A stretch of 64,000 nucleotides of DNA from Enterobacter sp. Ag1 (GCA_000277545.1 AKXM01000010.1:1-64000); one strand, 5' to 3'; shown: positions 23,643 through 34,562, numbered from the stretch's first letter. A program made the numbers and translations. Notes: a model not told the origin generated them from the letters alone.

Positions 23643-25904
23643 TTAAGCCTCGCGCAGGTTGTGTGCCGCTTGCACCATGTTTGCCAGCGCCGCACGGGTT
23701 TCTGGCCAGCCACGGGTTTTCAGGCCGCAGTCCGGGTTAACCCACAGGCGCTCTGCCGGAACAGATTCCGCTGCTTTCTTGAGCAGAGCTTCAATCCATT
23801 GCACATCCGGAACGTTTGGAGAGTGGATGTCGTACACGCCCGGCCCGATTTCATTCGGGTATTCGAACTCTTTAAACGCCTCCAGCAGATCCATATCGGA
23901 ACGGGAAGTTTCGATGGTGATCACGTCCGCATCCAGCGCCGCAATGGAGTCCATGATGTCGTTGAACTCGCAGTAGCACATGTGGGTATGGATTTGGGTG
24001 TCATCTCGCACCACGGCGGCGTTCAGACGGAAGGCCTCCACGCCCCACTCCAGATAAGCCTGCCAGTCGGACTGGCGCAGCGGCAAACCTTCACGCAGGG
24101 CGGGTTCATCAATCTGGATGATACCGATACCTGCGGCTTCCAGATCCGCTACTTCGTCACGCAGGGCCAGCGCAATCTGCTTCGCGATAGTCTCCCGGGA
24201 AACATCTTCACGCGGGAAGGACCAGCAAAGAATCGTCACCGGACCGGTCAGCATGCCTTTAACCGGTTTGTCGGTCAGGGACTGCGCGTATTTGGCCCAC
24301 TCAACGGTGATCGGCTCCGGACGGCTGATATCACCGATAACAATCGGAGGTTTCACGCAGCGGGAACCGTAGCTCTGCACCCAGCCGTTCTGAGTAAAGA
24401 CGAAGCCATCCAGATGTTCGCCGAAATACTCAACCATGTCGTTACGCTCAGCTTCGCCATGCACCAACACGTCAAGGCCCAGACGTTCCTGCTCAACAAT
24501 CGCCTGCTTAATGTGTTCGGCGATACCGGTGCGATAGTTGCTCGCGTCCAGCTTGCCTTTTTTGAAGTCCAGGCGCAGGCCGCGAATTTCAGTTGTCTGC
24601 GGGAAGGAGCCAATGGTCGTTGTTGGCCAGGCCGGCAGGTTGAAGCGTTCACGCTGGGCTGCTGCACGGGCAGTGTAAGCATTCTGGCGCTGGCTGTCCT
24701 GGGCGGTAATTTTAGCCAGACGCTCGCTGACAGCGGCATTGTGTACACGTTTGGACTGACGACGAGCCTGAATCGGGGCGCTCCATTCAGCAATTTTGGC
24801 GGTATTCCCACTGTTTAATGCTTCAGTCAGTAAGGACAGCTCAGCACACTTCTGCAGGGCAAAAGCAAACCAGCTTTTAACTTCGGCATCCAGGCGAGTT
24901 TCTACGCTCAGGTCAATTGGGCTGTGCAGCAGGGAGCAGGAAGATGCCACCCACAGCTCACGTTTACCCACCAGGTCTTTTAACTGAGCATATTTCTCCG
25001 TCAGATCGGCACGCCAGACGTTACGGCCGTTGATAACACCCGCCGACAGCAACCAGTTTGCAGGCAGTTTCTTATGGATGTCATTCACGTCATCTTTGCC
25101 ATGCACAAAATCAACGTGCAGACCCTGCACCGGCAGCGCGGTGATGGTGTTCAGGTTTGGCCCCACGCCTTCGAAGTAGGTGGTAAGCAGCAGCTTCACC
25201 CGGCCGGTCAGCGCGTCGTAAGCCGGTTTGAAGGCATCCAGCCATGCTTTTGGCAGCTCCAGCACCAGCGCAGGCTCATCGATTTGTACCCACTCAACGC
25301 CACGCTTCGCCAATTCGGCCAGCACCTGCTGGTAGACCGGCAAAATATCTTTCAACAGGCTCAGGCGATCAAACTGTTCGCCTTTCACTTTGCCCAGCCA
25401 CAGGTAAGTCACTGGCCCAAGCAGGACAGGTTTCACCTTATGGCCCAGCGCAAGCGCCTCGTCGACTTCTTCCAGCAGCTGAGTCCAGGTCAGTTTGAAC
25501 TGCTGCCCCTTAGTAAATTCCGGCACCATGTAGTGGTAGTTGGTATTGAACCATTTGGTCATTTCTGCGGCAGCAGCAGGCTCGCCGGTTGGTGCCCGGC
25601 CACGGCCGATGCGAAACAGCGTATCGATATCGACGCTGCCGTCTTTGTTCTGATGACGAGCCGGTACGTTACCGAGCAGCAGGCTGGTGGTCAGAACATG
25701 GTCGTACCATGCGAAATCGCCCACCGGCAGTAATTCGACGCCGGCTCGTTTTTGTTGGTCCCAGTGGCGGGCACGCAGTTCGCGGCCAACCGCCAGTAAT
25801 TCTTCGCGGGAGGTATTCCCTGCCCAGTAGCTTTCTTGTGCTTTTTTCAACTCGCGCTTAAGGCCGACGCGAGGGAACCCCAGGGTGTGATTATGGATTG
25901 TCAT
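23643..25904 (-). CDS. metE: Cobalamin-independent methionine synthase
   Basis: The 753-residue enzyme transfers the methyl group of 5-methyltetrahydropteroyltri-L-glutamate to homocysteine. Zinc-site motifs are visible in the C-terminal half: [11 protein letters not shown] (His and Cys ligands) and [11 protein letters not shown] (last Cys), and the Glu ligand lies between. The frame is open 50 codons further, but [14 protein letters not shown] at 25904 matches the family start and length. It is divergent from its activator gene metR. Confidence 0.98.
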   Translation of the reverse strand: MTIHNHTLGFPRVGLKRELKKAQESYWAGNTSREELLAVGRELRARHWDQQKRAGVELLPVGDFAWYDHVLTTSLLLGNVPARHQNKDGSVDIDTLFRIGRGRAPTGEPAAAAEMTKWFNTNYHYMVPEFTKGQQFKLTWTQLLEEVDEALALGHKVKPVLLGPVTYLWLGKVKGEQFDRLSLLKDILPVYQQVLAELAKRGVEWVQIDEPALVLELPKAWLDAFKPAYDALTGRVKLLLTTYFEGVGPNLNTITALPVQGLHVDFVHGKDDVNDIHKKLPANWLLSAGVINGRNVWRADLTEKYAQLKDLVGKRELWVASSCSLLHSPIDLSVETRLDAEVKSWFAFALQKCAELSLLTEALNSGNTAKIAEWSAPIQARRQSKRVHNAAVSERLAKITAQDSQRQNAYTARAAAQRERFNLPAWPTTTIGSFPQTTEIRGLRLDFKKGKLDASNYRTGIAEHIKQAIVEQERLGLDVLVHGEAERNDMVEYFGEHLDGFVFTQNGWVQSYGSRCVKPPIVIGDISRPEPITVEWAKYAQSLTDKPVKGMLTGPVTILCWSFPREDVSRETIAKQIALALRDEVADLEAAGIGIIQIDEPALREGLPLRQSDWQAYLEWGVEAFRLNAAVVRDDTQIHTHMCYCEFNDIMDSIAALDADVITIETSRSDMDLLEAFKEFEYPNEIGPGVYDIHSPNVPDVQWIEALLKKAAESVPAERLWVNPDCGLKTRGWPETRAALANMVQAAHNLREA

Positions 25905-25942
25905 GGTCTTTCCTCTATTCGGTGCGATGTATTTAGCCATCC

Positions 25943-25958
25943 AGATGTTTACACTTCT
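25943..25958. promoter_or_regulatory. Candidate tandem MetJ boxes
   Basis: Two adjacent octamers, AGATGTTT and ACACTTCT, each match 6 of 8 bases of the MetJ box AGACGTCT. They lie in the 117-bp metE-metR divergent region where methionine repression is expected. The match is moderate. Confidence 0.5.
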
Positions 25959-26009
25959 ATAATCAGCAGGTACTGTATAATCCTCAAGCGCAATTTGTTC
26001 ATGCCGAAG

Positions 26010-26022
26010 TGAAGGACTTTCA
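26010..26022. promoter_or_regulatory. Candidate MetR half-site pair
   Basis: TGAAGGACTTTCA fits TGAA-N5-TTCA, the MetR core. It overlaps the metR start codon and is about 105 bp from the metE start, so it could serve autoregulation or metE activation. Confidence 0.4.
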
Positions 26023-26975
26023 TGATCGAGATTAAACACCTGCGGACGCTGCAAGCGTTACGACACAGCGGTTCGCTGGCCGCCGCTGCTGCCGCCCTGC
26101 ATCAGACTCAGTCGGCCCTCTCTCACCAGTTCAGCGATCTGGAGCAGCGGCTCGGCTTCCGCCTGTTTATCCGTAAAAGTCAGCCACTTCGCTTTACGCC
26201 GCAGGGGGAGATTCTGCTGCAGCTGGCGGAACAAGTGTTGCCGCAGATTGGCCGCGCCCTGCAGGCCTGCAATGAGCCGCATCAAACCCGGCTGCGCATT
26301 GCGATTGAGTGCCACAGCTGCATTCAGTGGCTGACGCCTGCGCTGGAAAATTTCCGCCAGCACTGGCCGCAGGTGGAGATGGACTTTAAATCCGGCGTTA
26401 CGTTTGATCCGCAGCCTGCGCTGCAGCAGGGCGAGCTGGATATCGTTCTGACATCGGATATTTTGCCGCGCAGCGGGCTACATTATTCGCCGATGTTTGA
26501 TTTTGAAGTGCGCCTGGTGATGGCGACCGACCACCCATTGGCGAAGAAAGAGAGCATTGAGCCTGAAGATTTAACGCTTGAAACGCTGCTTATTTACCCG
26601 GTACAGCGTGAGCGTATGGATATCTGGCGTCATTTCCTGCAGCCAGCAGGGGTTAGCCCGTCGCTGAAAAACGTCGATAACACGCTGCTGCTGATTCAGA
26701 TGGTATCGGCGCGGATGGGGATTGCCGCCCTGCCGCATTGGGTGGTGGAAAGCTTTGAGCACCAGGGCCTGATTGTGACCAGAACCCTGGGTGAAGGTTT
26801 ATGGAGCCGCCTCTACGCCGCGGTACGTGACGGCGAACAGCGCCAGCCGGTGACCGAGGCGTTTATTCGCTCGACGCGTCAGCACGCCTGCGACCATTTA
26901 CCGTTTGTGAAGAACGCGGAGCGACCCATCGGCGATGTACCCACAGCGAGGCCATTATCACCGTTCCCCCAATAA
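26022..26975 (+). CDS. metR: LysR-type regulator of methionine genes
   Basis: The 317-residue LysR-family regulator has an N-terminal winged helix-turn-helix (about 1-60, [18 protein letters not shown]) and a periplasmic-binding-like effector domain that senses homocysteine. The sequence follows E. coli MetR closely over its full length. It activates metE and related genes. The last 113 bp are antisense to the 3' end of bioP. Confidence 0.97.
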   Translation: MIEIKHLRTLQALRHSGSLAAAAAALHQTQSALSHQFSDLEQRLGFRLFIRKSQPLRFTPQGEILLQLAEQVLPQIGRALQACNEPHQTRLRIAIECHSCIQWLTPALENFRQHWPQVEMDFKSGVTFDPQPALQQGELDIVLTSDILPRSGLHYSPMFDFEVRLVMATDHPLAKKESIEPEDLTLETLLIYPVQRERMDIWRHFLQPAGVSPSLKNVDNTLLLIQMVSARMGIAALPHWVVESFEHQGLIVTRTLGEGLWSRLYAAVRDGEQRQPVTEAFIRSTRQHACDHLPFVKNAERPIGDVPTARPLSPFPQ

Positions 26976-27771
26976 TAAAGCTCGGCCAGTGGGGCTGCTC
27001 CTGCCAGATGGCAAGATTCACCAGCAGCCCGGCCGGGACGTGCACGTTGTTCATGATGCCGAGCGTGCCGGCGTCCACCTGAGTTGCGCCGTAGTTCCAC
27101 ATAAAATAACCCAACCCGGAAGCGACAACGCCAAGCCAGACCAAAATCCCCCACTGTAGCGTCGTGGTGGGGAGTTTTTGCGGATTGCCAAGCGCAAACC
27201 AGGCAACAACGGCGACAATAAACGCCCCCAGATAGAACCACGAAAACGCGCAGTGCTGCGGCATCGGGTGCGTTTCCATCAGGCGCTTGTAGCCCACCAT
27301 GCCGATAGCGAAGCAGATGTTCGCCCCTTGCACCAGCAGCAGGCCGATCCAGAAGTGATCGCTGACTTTATCGTAACGAATAATCGCCGCGCCAATCACC
27401 GCCAGCCCCGCACTCAGCGCATAGCCCCAGCGCAGTTTATTGCCGCTCAGCAGGTCGTAAATCAGCGTGACGTACAGCGGCGTCATTACCGTGAAAAGCA
27501 GGAATTCGGATACCGTGAGATAGAGGTAAGCGCGGAAGCTGAAGAGGTACATCACGCCAAGCTGTAGCGCGCCCACCAGCATGTACAGCAGCAGGGTTTT
27601 GAGCGGGTAACCTTTAAAACGCAGGAACGGCAGAAACACCAGCGCCGCCAGGCCAACGCGCATCAGCACCGAGAAATAGCTGTCCACATGCCCGGCGAGG
27701 TACTCCCCAATCAGGCTAAACGAGAAGGCCCACAGAATCGTGGTAATGATGAGTAATGGCACAATGAGCAA
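26863..27771 (-). CDS. bioP: Biotin transporter of the EamA family (YigM)
   Basis: The 302-residue inner-membrane protein has ten predicted helices in two EamA repeats. It is closely similar to E. coli YigM/BioP, the high-affinity biotin importer ([19 protein letters not shown] at the N terminus, [16 protein letters not shown] near 228). The C-terminal tail WVAPRSSQT is encoded antisense to the end of metR, so the two convergent genes share 113 bp. Confidence 0.93.
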   Translation of the reverse strand: MLIVPLLIITTILWAFSFSLIGEYLAGHVDSYFSVLMRVGLAALVFLPFLRFKGYPLKTLLLYMLVGALQLGVMYLFSFRAYLYLTVSEFLLFTVMTPLYVTLIYDLLSGNKLRWGYALSAGLAVIGAAIIRYDKVSDHFWIGLLLVQGANICFAIGMVGYKRLMETHPMPQHCAFSWFYLGAFIVAVVAWFALGNPQKLPTTTLQWGILVWLGVVASGLGYFMWNYGATQVDAGTLGIMNNVHVPAGLLVNLAIWQEQPHWPSFIIGGTVIMASLWVHRRWVAPRSSQTVNGRRRADASSE

Positions 27772-27873
27772 TCCACAACGAACAAGATTGCGCCATTGTA
27801 CTGAGAGGAGGCTACATCGGCTTAACTATTTAGTTGACGAATGGACATTTATTAACCACTCGTCATTTGCCGA

Positions 27874-28680
27874 TCACTCAGTCTTGAGGAACAGCTTACG
27901 CAGATAATGCGGCACGGCGTTGTCGCCGTTGGTGCCAATCACTTCCAGCTCCGGCAACAGATCTTTCAGGCGCTGGTGAGCGTTGCCCATGATGCAGCCC
28001 TTACCGGCCATGCTCAGCATCTCGGCGTCGTTCATGCCGTCGCCAAAGGCAATGCAATCCTTCAGGCCGTAACCCATCGCTTTCGAGACCGCTTCCAGCG
28101 CGTGCCCTTTGGAAACACCGCCCGCCATCACTTCCAGGCAGGTCAGCGTCGAGAAGCTGACGTTCACGCGGTCACCCCAGCGGGCGTTGATCGCCTGTTC
28201 CAGCGGCAGCAGCGTGTCGTGATCGTCGCAGGTAAAGAATACTTTGCTGACGCCGTCGGCTTCCAGCAGGCCCGGTTCAAACAGGGTGTAGCTGAATTTT
28301 GCTTCCTGGAAATACTTCATCTCTTCCGGGCGGTGGCGGTTCATAAACCACTCGTCGCCTTTGTAGACGTTGGTCACGATGTCCGGGTTGTTATGCACCA
28401 CGCCAAACAAGTCCTGAGCGATGTCGTGGTCGAGATCGTGAGAGAAGAACAGGTTGCCGTCGGTATCGTGCACGCGAGCGCCGTTCGAGGTGATCATGTA
28501 CGCCTTGATCTCAAGATTGTCGCGAATTTGCGCCACATCGATATGGTGACGGCCGGTGGCAAAAACAAAGTTAACGCCTTCAGCGGTGAGCAGTTTTAAC
28601 GTTTCTTTCGCGTAAGCGGAGAGGAAATGATCGGGAGACAGCAAGGTGCCATCTAAATCTGAAGCAACGACGTGGTACAT
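27874..28680 (-). CDS. yigL: HAD-family phosphatase (pyridoxal phosphate phosphatase)
   Basis: The 268-residue Cof-type HAD hydrolase acts in E. coli on pyridoxal phosphate and sugar phosphates. Motif I is DLDGTLLS (D8, D10), motif III includes the Lys in GGVSKGHAL, and motif IV is FGDGMNDAEML. The frame is open to a TTG at 28713, but MYHVVASDLDGT at 28680 aligns with the E. coli start. It follows pldB by 33 bp. Confidence 0.94.
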   Translation of the reverse strand: MYHVVASDLDGTLLSPDHFLSAYAKETLKLLTAEGVNFVFATGRHHIDVAQIRDNLEIKAYMITSNGARVHDTDGNLFFSHDLDHDIAQDLFGVVHNNPDIVTNVYKGDEWFMNRHRPEEMKYFQEAKFSYTLFEPGLLEADGVSKVFFTCDDHDTLLPLEQAINARWGDRVNVSFSTLTCLEVMAGGVSKGHALEAVSKAMGYGLKDCIAFGDGMNDAEMLSMAGKGCIMGNAHQRLKDLLPELEVIGTNGDNAVPHYLRKLFLKTE

Positions 28681-28713
28681 AGGGATATTCAGCCTCTGGA
28701 GAGATATTTTCAA

Positions 28714-29706
28714 TTAGTTATGCCGGTCGAAAAACTCAAGCACGGCAGACAATGCTCTGGCTCGCATAGCGTCCTTCTCAAACAGGATCTCGTGATACGC
28801 GCCTTCAATGACGTAAGGTGTTTCCCCCTCACAAGGGTGGCCCGCCGCGGCCATAATTTCGCAGAATTGCTGGTGCGCGCGGTTATCGACCACTCGCTCC
28901 TCTTCCGCCTGGAGTAAAAAGATCGGCGTGGTGATGGCAGTGGCTCCTGCTAACACCTTTTCTCCGGCGAGGATCCCTTCTCGTACCCAATGGAACGTTG
29001 GCCCGCCTACCCGTAATGCTGGCTCATCAGCATAAAAACGCAGGCTGCGGCGGTACCGCTCTTCGCTGTGGGTCAGGACGTTAACGCTAAACGGCAGCGC
29101 GCGCCAGCGGCCCGTCCCAATGGCGTATCCTTCCCGAATACGTGGATGCCCTTCGGCCCAGTCAAGAATATGACGCACCATCCATTCCGGCCAGCGCAGG
29201 ATAATACCAAACATCGGGGCGCAGAGCGCGACCGCATCAAAAGCGCCCGGGGCTTGCTGTAACCATAACGCGGCAATGGCGCCGCCCATCGAATGGGCCA
29301 ACAGGTAGCGTTTACGCCAGTGCCCTGACGCCACTTCCTGCTGGTAAAAACGGTCAAAATCTTCGACATAGTCACTAAAGTTGACGACGTGGCCACGGTG
29401 GGTGTCCGACAGCATGCGTCCTGAACGCCCCTGCCCGCGGTGGTCGATGATCAACACATCAAACCCGCTGTGGAACAGGTCATACGCCAGCTCAGCATAT
29501 TTCACGTAGCTTTCTATTCTACCAGGGCAGACCACAATCACGCGATCGTGCTGCGGTGAACAGAAGCGAACGTAGCGAACCGGCACGTCGTCCACGCCGG
29601 TAAATTCGCGCTCTTCCCGCTTGCGCCAGAAGTCCGTCAGTGGACCCGTGGCAAAAGCAGCAAATGCGCCTTCGCGTTCTAACCATCCATTTTTATGCTG
29701 AGACAT
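28714..29706 (-). CDS. pldB: Lysophospholipase L2
   Basis: The roughly 330-residue alpha/beta hydrolase cleaves lysophospholipids. The nucleophile motif is AHSMGGAIAAL (about residues 140-150). DHRGQGRSGR is the conserved segment before it, and the C-terminal GAYHEILFEKD contains the catalytic His. Start choice is uncertain: ATG at 29706 (MSQHKNGWLERE, close to the E. coli N terminus) or 29718; neither has a clear Shine-Dalgarno. Confidence 0.92.
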   Translation of the reverse strand: MSQHKNGWLEREGAFAAFATGPLTDFWRKREEREFTGVDDVPVRYVRFCSPQHDRVIVVCPGRIESYVKYAELAYDLFHSGFDVLIIDHRGQGRSGRMLSDTHRGHVVNFSDYVEDFDRFYQQEVASGHWRKRYLLAHSMGGAIAALWLQQAPGAFDAVALCAPMFGIILRWPEWMVRHILDWAEGHPRIREGYAIGTGRWRALPFSVNVLTHSEERYRRSLRFYADEPALRVGGPTFHWVREGILAGEKVLAGATAITTPIFLLQAEEERVVDNRAHQQFCEIMAAAGHPCEGETPYVIEGAYHEILFEKDAMRARALSAVLEFFDRHN

Positions 29707-29806
29707 AGGGGTCGGCATCAGGTATCTGTGGTTTTTTTATGGCCCGTGGCACGCTTATCAACAATAGCGTATTGTGGCATAAAAGCGCGCGTTCAGGGAG
29801 TTTCGC

Positions 29807-30427
29807 ATGACCTTCGAGTGGTGGTTTACCTATCTGCTAACCACAATAATTCTTAGCCTTTCCCCCGGCTCCGGCGCCATCAATACCATGACTACCGCTA
29901 TCAGCCACGGCTATCGCGGTGCGGCAGCGTCAATTACCGGACTGCAAACCGGGCTGGCGCTGCATATTGTGCTGGTCGGCGTTGGGCTTGGGGCCCTGTT
30001 TTCACGCTCGCTGCTGGCCTTTGAAGTGCTGAAGTGGGCGGGCGTTGCCTATCTTATCTGGCTGGGCATCCAGCAATGGAGAGCCGCTGGTGCACTGGAC
30101 TTAAACACGCTGGCCACCACGCAACCGCGCAGCAAACTGTTCAAGCGAGCGGTGTTTGTTAACCTGACCAACCCGAAGAGCATCGTGTTTCTGGCCGCGC
30201 TGTTCCCGCAGTTTATCGTCCCGCATCAGCCCCAGGCGATGCAGTACGTTGTGCTCGGTGTTACCACAGTCGTCGTCGATATTATTGTGATGATTGGCTA
30301 TGCGACCCTGGCCAAACGGATTGCCGCCTGGATTAAAGGGCCGCGCCAGATGAAAGCCCTGAACCGGGTCTTTGGCTCGCTGTTTATGCTGGTTGGCGCA
30401 CTGCTTGCGGGAGCGCGCCAGGCCTGA
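29807..30427 (+). CDS. rhtB: Homoserine/homoserine lactone efflux protein
   Basis: The 206-residue LysE-family exporter has about six membrane helices and the family motif [13 protein letters not shown] near residue 20. Residue-level agreement with E. coli RhtB (MTLEWWF..., [15 protein letters not shown]) distinguishes it from rhtC. The ATG follows CAGGGAG. It is convergent with rhtC, and the two coding regions abut with no spacer. Confidence 0.95.
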   Translation: MTFEWWFTYLLTTIILSLSPGSGAINTMTTAISHGYRGAAASITGLQTGLALHIVLVGVGLGALFSRSLLAFEVLKWAGVAYLIWLGIQQWRAAGALDLNTLATTQPRSKLFKRAVFVNLTNPKSIVFLAALFPQFIVPHQPQAMQYVVLGVTTVVVDIIVMIGYATLAKRIAAWIKGPRQMKALNRVFGSLFMLVGALLAGARQA

Positions 30428-31048
30428 TTATCGGGAGATGATCAGGTGAATACCAAACCCGGTGAACAGAGCGCCAGCCATACCGTCTATCCATTTGGCG
30501 AGGCGCTGATAGCCGCGACGCATTTTTGGTAAGGCGAACAGGCTCGCCACGATAGTGAACCAGGCGAAGGTTTCAATCGCGATCAGCACAAACAGGCCCC
30601 AGCGCTCGGCGCTGCCCACGTTGTCGCCAACAAAAAGCGAGAACACGCTGCCGAAGTAGATAATCGCTTTCGGGTTAGCCAGGTTCGTCAGCAGCCCTTT
30701 CACAAAGCTCTTGCCACCGCTCGCCAGCTCGATTTTTGGCGCTTCTTCGCTTTTAACTTCTTTCTTGAATGCGCCGCGCAGCATCTGATAGCCCATCCAG
30801 CAAAGATACAGCCCGCCGCCGACCATGATGATGTTATGCAGCCAGGCCATTTTTTCGAGGATAAGATGCAGGCCTAGCAGCGCCACGCCTGCCCAAACCA
30901 TGACGCCAGCGGTGATCCCCAGCACGCCCATCATCGCCTCTTTGCGAGAGCGGCTTACGGCAGTCTGGGAAACAAAGAAAAAGTCAGGCCCCGGGCTCAT
31001 CAGGGCAACGATGTGCACCAGCGCCACGGTCAGAAATAGCATTAACAT
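30428..31048 (-). CDS. rhtC: Threonine efflux protein
   Basis: The 206-residue LysE-family exporter has the motif MSPGPDFFFVSQTAVSRSR near residue 17 and TNLANPKAIIYFGS near 120. It matches E. coli RhtC along its whole length. It lies downstream of recQ on the same strand, with 64 bp between them, and meets rhtB stop to stop. Confidence 0.95.
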   Translation of the reverse strand: MLMLFLTVALVHIVALMSPGPDFFFVSQTAVSRSRKEAMMGVLGITAGVMVWAGVALLGLHLILEKMAWLHNIIMVGGGLYLCWMGYQMLRGAFKKEVKSEEAPKIELASGGKSFVKGLLTNLANPKAIIYFGSVFSLFVGDNVGSAERWGLFVLIAIETFAWFTIVASLFALPKMRRGYQRLAKWIDGMAGALFTGFGIHLIISR

Positions 31049-31112
31049 AGGGAATAGCTCGCGTGCAGATAATTCGAAGAGTCATTATCCTGCCACTTTT
31101 CTTCGCGGCAGG

Positions 31113-32942
31113 CTACTCTTCATCCACGCCGTCAACGTGGTCGCGGATAAGCGTCATAAACGGGCGGCCAAAGCGCTCAAGTTTGCGCGTCCCCACCCCG
31201 TTAATGCCCAGCATCTCGCCGGGCGACAGCGGCATCTGTTCCGCCATTTCAATCAGCGTCGCATCGTTGAATACCACATAAGGCGGGATGTTTTCTTCAT
31301 CCGCGATGGATTTGCGCAGTTTTCTGAGTTTGGCGAACAGCTTGCGATCGTAATTACCGCCAAAGACTTTCTGACTGGCGCGCGGCTTGATGGCGACAAC
31401 ACGGGGCACCGCCAGCATCAGCGGCTCTTCACCACGCAGGTAAGGACGTGCCGCTTCCGTGAGCTGCAGCGCTGAGTGCGCGGCGATATTTTGCGTCACC
31501 ACGCCGAGGTGAATGAGCTGGCGGATCACGCTGACCCAGTGCTCCGTCGTGTGCTCGCGGCCCTCGCCGTAAACCTTCAGCTTATCGTGGCCAAGGTCGC
31601 GGATACGCTGATTGTTAGAACCACGCAGCACTTCAACCACGTAGCCCATCCCAAAGCGCTGGCCGACGCGGTAAATGCAGGACAGCGCTTTTTGCGCGTC
31701 CATCAGACCATCATAGCGACGAGGCGGGTCGAGGCAGATATCACAGTTGCCGCAGGACTGCTGGCGGCCTTCGCCGAAGTAGTTCAGCAGCACGAGACGG
31801 CGGCAGGTTTGCGCTTCGGCAAACGCGCCCATGGCGTTGAGCTTATGGCGCTCGATATCCTGCAGCTGTCCCGGTGCTTTTTCTTCAAGGCATTTACGCA
31901 GCCAGGCCATATCCGCCGGATCGTAAAACAGCATCGCTTCCGCAGGCAGGCCATCGCGCCCGGCGCGGCCCGTTTCCTGATAGTAAGATTCAATGTTGCG
32001 GGGGATATCGAAGTGGGCGACAAAACGCACGTTCGGCTTGTTGATGCCCATGCCGAAAGCGACGGTCGCGACCACGATTTGCAGATCGTCACGCTGGAAT
32101 TTCTCCTGCACGTCACCGCGCACCTGGTGCTCCAGGCCCGCGTGATAAGCGCCGGCGCTAATACCTTTGCTTTGCAGTCGGGCGGCAATGTCTTCCACTT
32201 TCGCCCGGCTGTTGCAGTAAATAATCCCGGACTTACCGCGCTGTTCCTGAATATAGCGGGTGAGCTGATCGAGCGGCTTAAACTTCTCCATCAGCATGTA
32301 GCGAATATTCGGCCGGTCGAAGCTGCTGATTTGGATAAACGGGTCGTGGAGCCCGAGCAGGCGCACGATATCGAGCCTGGTGGTGTCGTCCGCCGTGGCC
32401 GTTAATGCAACAAAGGGGACGGCAGGCAATCTTTCGCGAAGCTGACCAAGGGCGGCATATTCCGGGCGGAAGTCGTGCCCCCACTGCGAAATACAGTGGG
32501 CTTCGTCCACCGCCACCATCGAAAGCTGCCAGTTGCTGAGATGGTCAATAAAATTGTCCATCATCAGGCGTTCAGGCGCGATATACAGCAGACGAATTTG
32601 CCCGGTACGGCAGCCGGTCATCACCTCCAACTGCTGTTCACGGGTTTGGGTCGAGTTAAGACAGGCCGCCGCCACGCCGTTCGCCAGCAACTGATCGACC
32701 TGGTCTTTCATCAGGGAAATCAGCGGGGAAACCACCACGGTCAGGCCGCCAAATACCAGGGCAGGAATTTGATAACACAGGGATTTACCACCGCCGGTCG
32801 GCATCACTACCAGGCAGTCACGCCCCTCCAGCACCGTGTCGATGATGGTTTTCTGACCCGGACGGAACTGTTGGTACCCAAAGGTATCCTGCAGAACCTG
32901 TCTCGCCAGCGACGCCTGATTGATTACTTCCGCCTGTGCCAC
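31113..32942 (-). CDS. recQ: ATP-dependent DNA helicase RecQ
   Basis: The 609-residue superfamily 2 helicase works with RecFOR and topoisomerase III in recombination and fork repair. The Walker A motif is MPTGGGKSLCY (about 47-57), the DEAH box is in AVDEAHCISQWGHDF, and the arginine-finger motif is GRAGRDG. The zinc-binding cysteines lie in CRRLVLLNYFGE...SCGNCDICLD (about 380-403), and a C-terminal HRDC domain covers about 530-605. Length equals E. coli RecQ. Confidence 0.97.
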   Translation of the reverse strand: MAQAEVINQASLARQVLQDTFGYQQFRPGQKTIIDTVLEGRDCLVVMPTGGGKSLCYQIPALVFGGLTVVVSPLISLMKDQVDQLLANGVAAACLNSTQTREQQLEVMTGCRTGQIRLLYIAPERLMMDNFIDHLSNWQLSMVAVDEAHCISQWGHDFRPEYAALGQLRERLPAVPFVALTATADDTTRLDIVRLLGLHDPFIQISSFDRPNIRYMLMEKFKPLDQLTRYIQEQRGKSGIIYCNSRAKVEDIAARLQSKGISAGAYHAGLEHQVRGDVQEKFQRDDLQIVVATVAFGMGINKPNVRFVAHFDIPRNIESYYQETGRAGRDGLPAEAMLFYDPADMAWLRKCLEEKAPGQLQDIERHKLNAMGAFAEAQTCRRLVLLNYFGEGRQQSCGNCDICLDPPRRYDGLMDAQKALSCIYRVGQRFGMGYVVEVLRGSNNQRIRDLGHDKLKVYGEGREHTTEHWVSVIRQLIHLGVVTQNIAAHSALQLTEAARPYLRGEEPLMLAVPRVVAIKPRASQKVFGGNYDRKLFAKLRKLRKSIADEENIPPYVVFNDATLIEMAEQMPLSPGEMLGINGVGTRKLERFGRPFMTLIRDHVDGVDEE

Positions 32943-33005
32943 GCTATCCCCACTACCTAAAATTCAGGCGCCATTTTCAGCGCCTGGAAGAGAAACTGCA
33001 ATGCT

Positions 33006-33872
33006 TTAGAAAAGATCGTTTAGCATAACGCCTACGCCAACCCGTGTCTGGTTAAAGTTGTAATCGATGAGCGATTCACCGTAGCCGCTATAGACCTGGG
33101 TATAGAAGCGAACGTTTTTCGAGATCGGGTAACTCACGCCAAATTCTGCCCCACCGTAGCCACTATTCCAGTTGTATTGCCCCTTCACGCTGAAAATCGC
33201 ATCGCCCAGCGCATAGCCCACCTTAAGCTGGTAGTAGCCCATATATTTGGTGATGTCCGGGTTGTCCTCTACGCTCCCCACTACGTACCAGGGTTTGACT
33301 TCCACCTGCCAGTCGCCGTGTTGTGCCATCAGGCGGGTGTACAGGCGGTTCCAGCCGCGCGAGGTTGGGTCAGAACGACCGTTTGAATCGTGGTTATAGC
33401 CAAACTCGACGTCCCGCAGTGTCCAGCCCGCAAACGTTGCCTCCGTTGCGAAACCGAGGAATAGCTGAGGCTCATAGTTGGTTTCACGAAACGGGGAGGA
33501 TTCATTGCGGTTGGAAAGCTGCCACCAGGATTTCTGGGTATAGGAGGCGGCCAGCACGGAGTTATCCCCCAGAATTCCGCGCCAAAGCGGGAAGGCCAGG
33601 CTGAGCTGGAACTTCACCTCATCTTTGCGCGCATTGCTGGCCCAGTCATAAGAGCTGATTGCCTCTTTGTTCATATCGCTGGTCCAGGTGTACAGCAGGT
33701 AATTCGTGTCGTACGGGTACAACGTGAAAGGGTTGTCGTGTTCCTGCAGCAGATTGGCAATGATGCTGCCTCGCACCGCGGGCTTGTCGTGAATCTTATC
33801 GATGGTGGTTTCTTGTGCGAAGGCGGTCAAGGGCAGCATCGCGGCTACTCCCCACCCCAAAGGTTTCAGCAT
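33006..33872 (-). CDS. pldA: Outer membrane phospholipase A
   Basis: The roughly 288-residue protein has a signal peptide (MLKPLGWGVAAMLPLTAFA, cleavage before QETT) and a 12-strand beta barrel ending in the C-terminal Phe expected for outer membrane insertion (VMLNDLF). The catalytic His and Ser are in YNHDSNGRSDP and the Asn in the following GWNRLY segment. OMPLA degrades misplaced outer-leaflet phospholipids. The start at 33872 follows GGGA; a 7-codon longer frame without this spacing was rejected. Confidence 0.96.
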   Translation of the reverse strand: MLKPLGWGVAAMLPLTAFAQETTIDKIHDKPAVRGSIIANLLQEHDNPFTLYPYDTNYLLYTWTSDMNKEAISSYDWASNARKDEVKFQLSLAFPLWRGILGDNSVLAASYTQKSWWQLSNRNESSPFRETNYEPQLFLGFATEATFAGWTLRDVEFGYNHDSNGRSDPTSRGWNRLYTRLMAQHGDWQVEVKPWYVVGSVEDNPDITKYMGYYQLKVGYALGDAIFSVKGQYNWNSGYGGAEFGVSYPISKNVRFYTQVYSGYGESLIDYNFNQTRVGVGVMLNDLF

Positions 33873-34039
33873 TAGTCCCGTTCTCCATAACAAAAAGTGT
33901 CTAAATATTTATCGCCAAACATTTTACAGCAGGATGGGCCAAAGCACGTCTCTGCGGTTCCGAAAGTGGAAAGCAACAATTGAGAAGCATAAACTACACA
34001 CTTTGTTAACTTACTCGTTATTTGTTCGAGGAATGAACG

Positions 34040-34510
34040 ATGTCTTCCCCCGTATTGACCACAGAAGCCGCCCTTAAGCTGGTGGGCGAAATCTTCGTGT
34101 ATCACATGCCGTTTAACCGCGCGCTTGGCCTGGAGCTGGAGCGCTACGAAAAAGCGTTCGCCCAGCTGAGTTTTAATAATCAGCCGATGATGGTGGGCAA
34201 CTGGGCACAAAGCATCTTGCACGGCGGCGTTATTGCCTCCGCGCTGGACGTGGCGGCTGGCCTGGTCTGCGTAGGCAGTACGCTGACTCGCCACGACACC
34301 ATCACCGAAGACGAGCTTCGTCAACGTCTGTCCAAAATGGGCACCATCGATTTGCGCGTGGATTATCTGCGTCCGGGCCGCGGAGAGCGCTTCACGGCCA
34401 GCAGCAGCCTGTTGCGCGCCGGTAACAAAGTTGCGGTAGCGCGAGTAGAGCTGCATAACCAGGACCAACTGCACATTGCCAGCGCAACGGCTACCTACAT
34501 GGTAGGGTAA
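34040..34510 (+). CDS. yigI: Hotdog-fold thioesterase YigI
   Basis: The 156-residue PaaI/YigI-type protein has the hotdog segment [21 protein letters not shown] (about 53-73), which holds the HGG substrate-site motif, and a second conserved stretch, [16 protein letters not shown]. coli YigI acts on medium- and long-chain acyl-CoA. It is divergent from pldA and is followed by rarD after 52 bp. Confidence 0.92.
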   Translation: MSSPVLTTEAALKLVGEIFVYHMPFNRALGLELERYEKAFAQLSFNNQPMMVGNWAQSILHGGVIASALDVAAGLVCVGSTLTRHDTITEDELRQRLSKMGTIDLRVDYLRPGRGERFTASSSLLRAGNKVAVARVELHNQDQLHIASATATYMVG

Positions 34511-34562
34511 GGATGTAAACCCTGTTATTATTTGCTCACTATTTTTTTGCTGAGTTTTCTTC

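Noticed and set aside
25905-26054. N-terminal extension of metE by 50 codons
   Set aside because: It runs across the metE-metR control region and is not present in MetE proteins.
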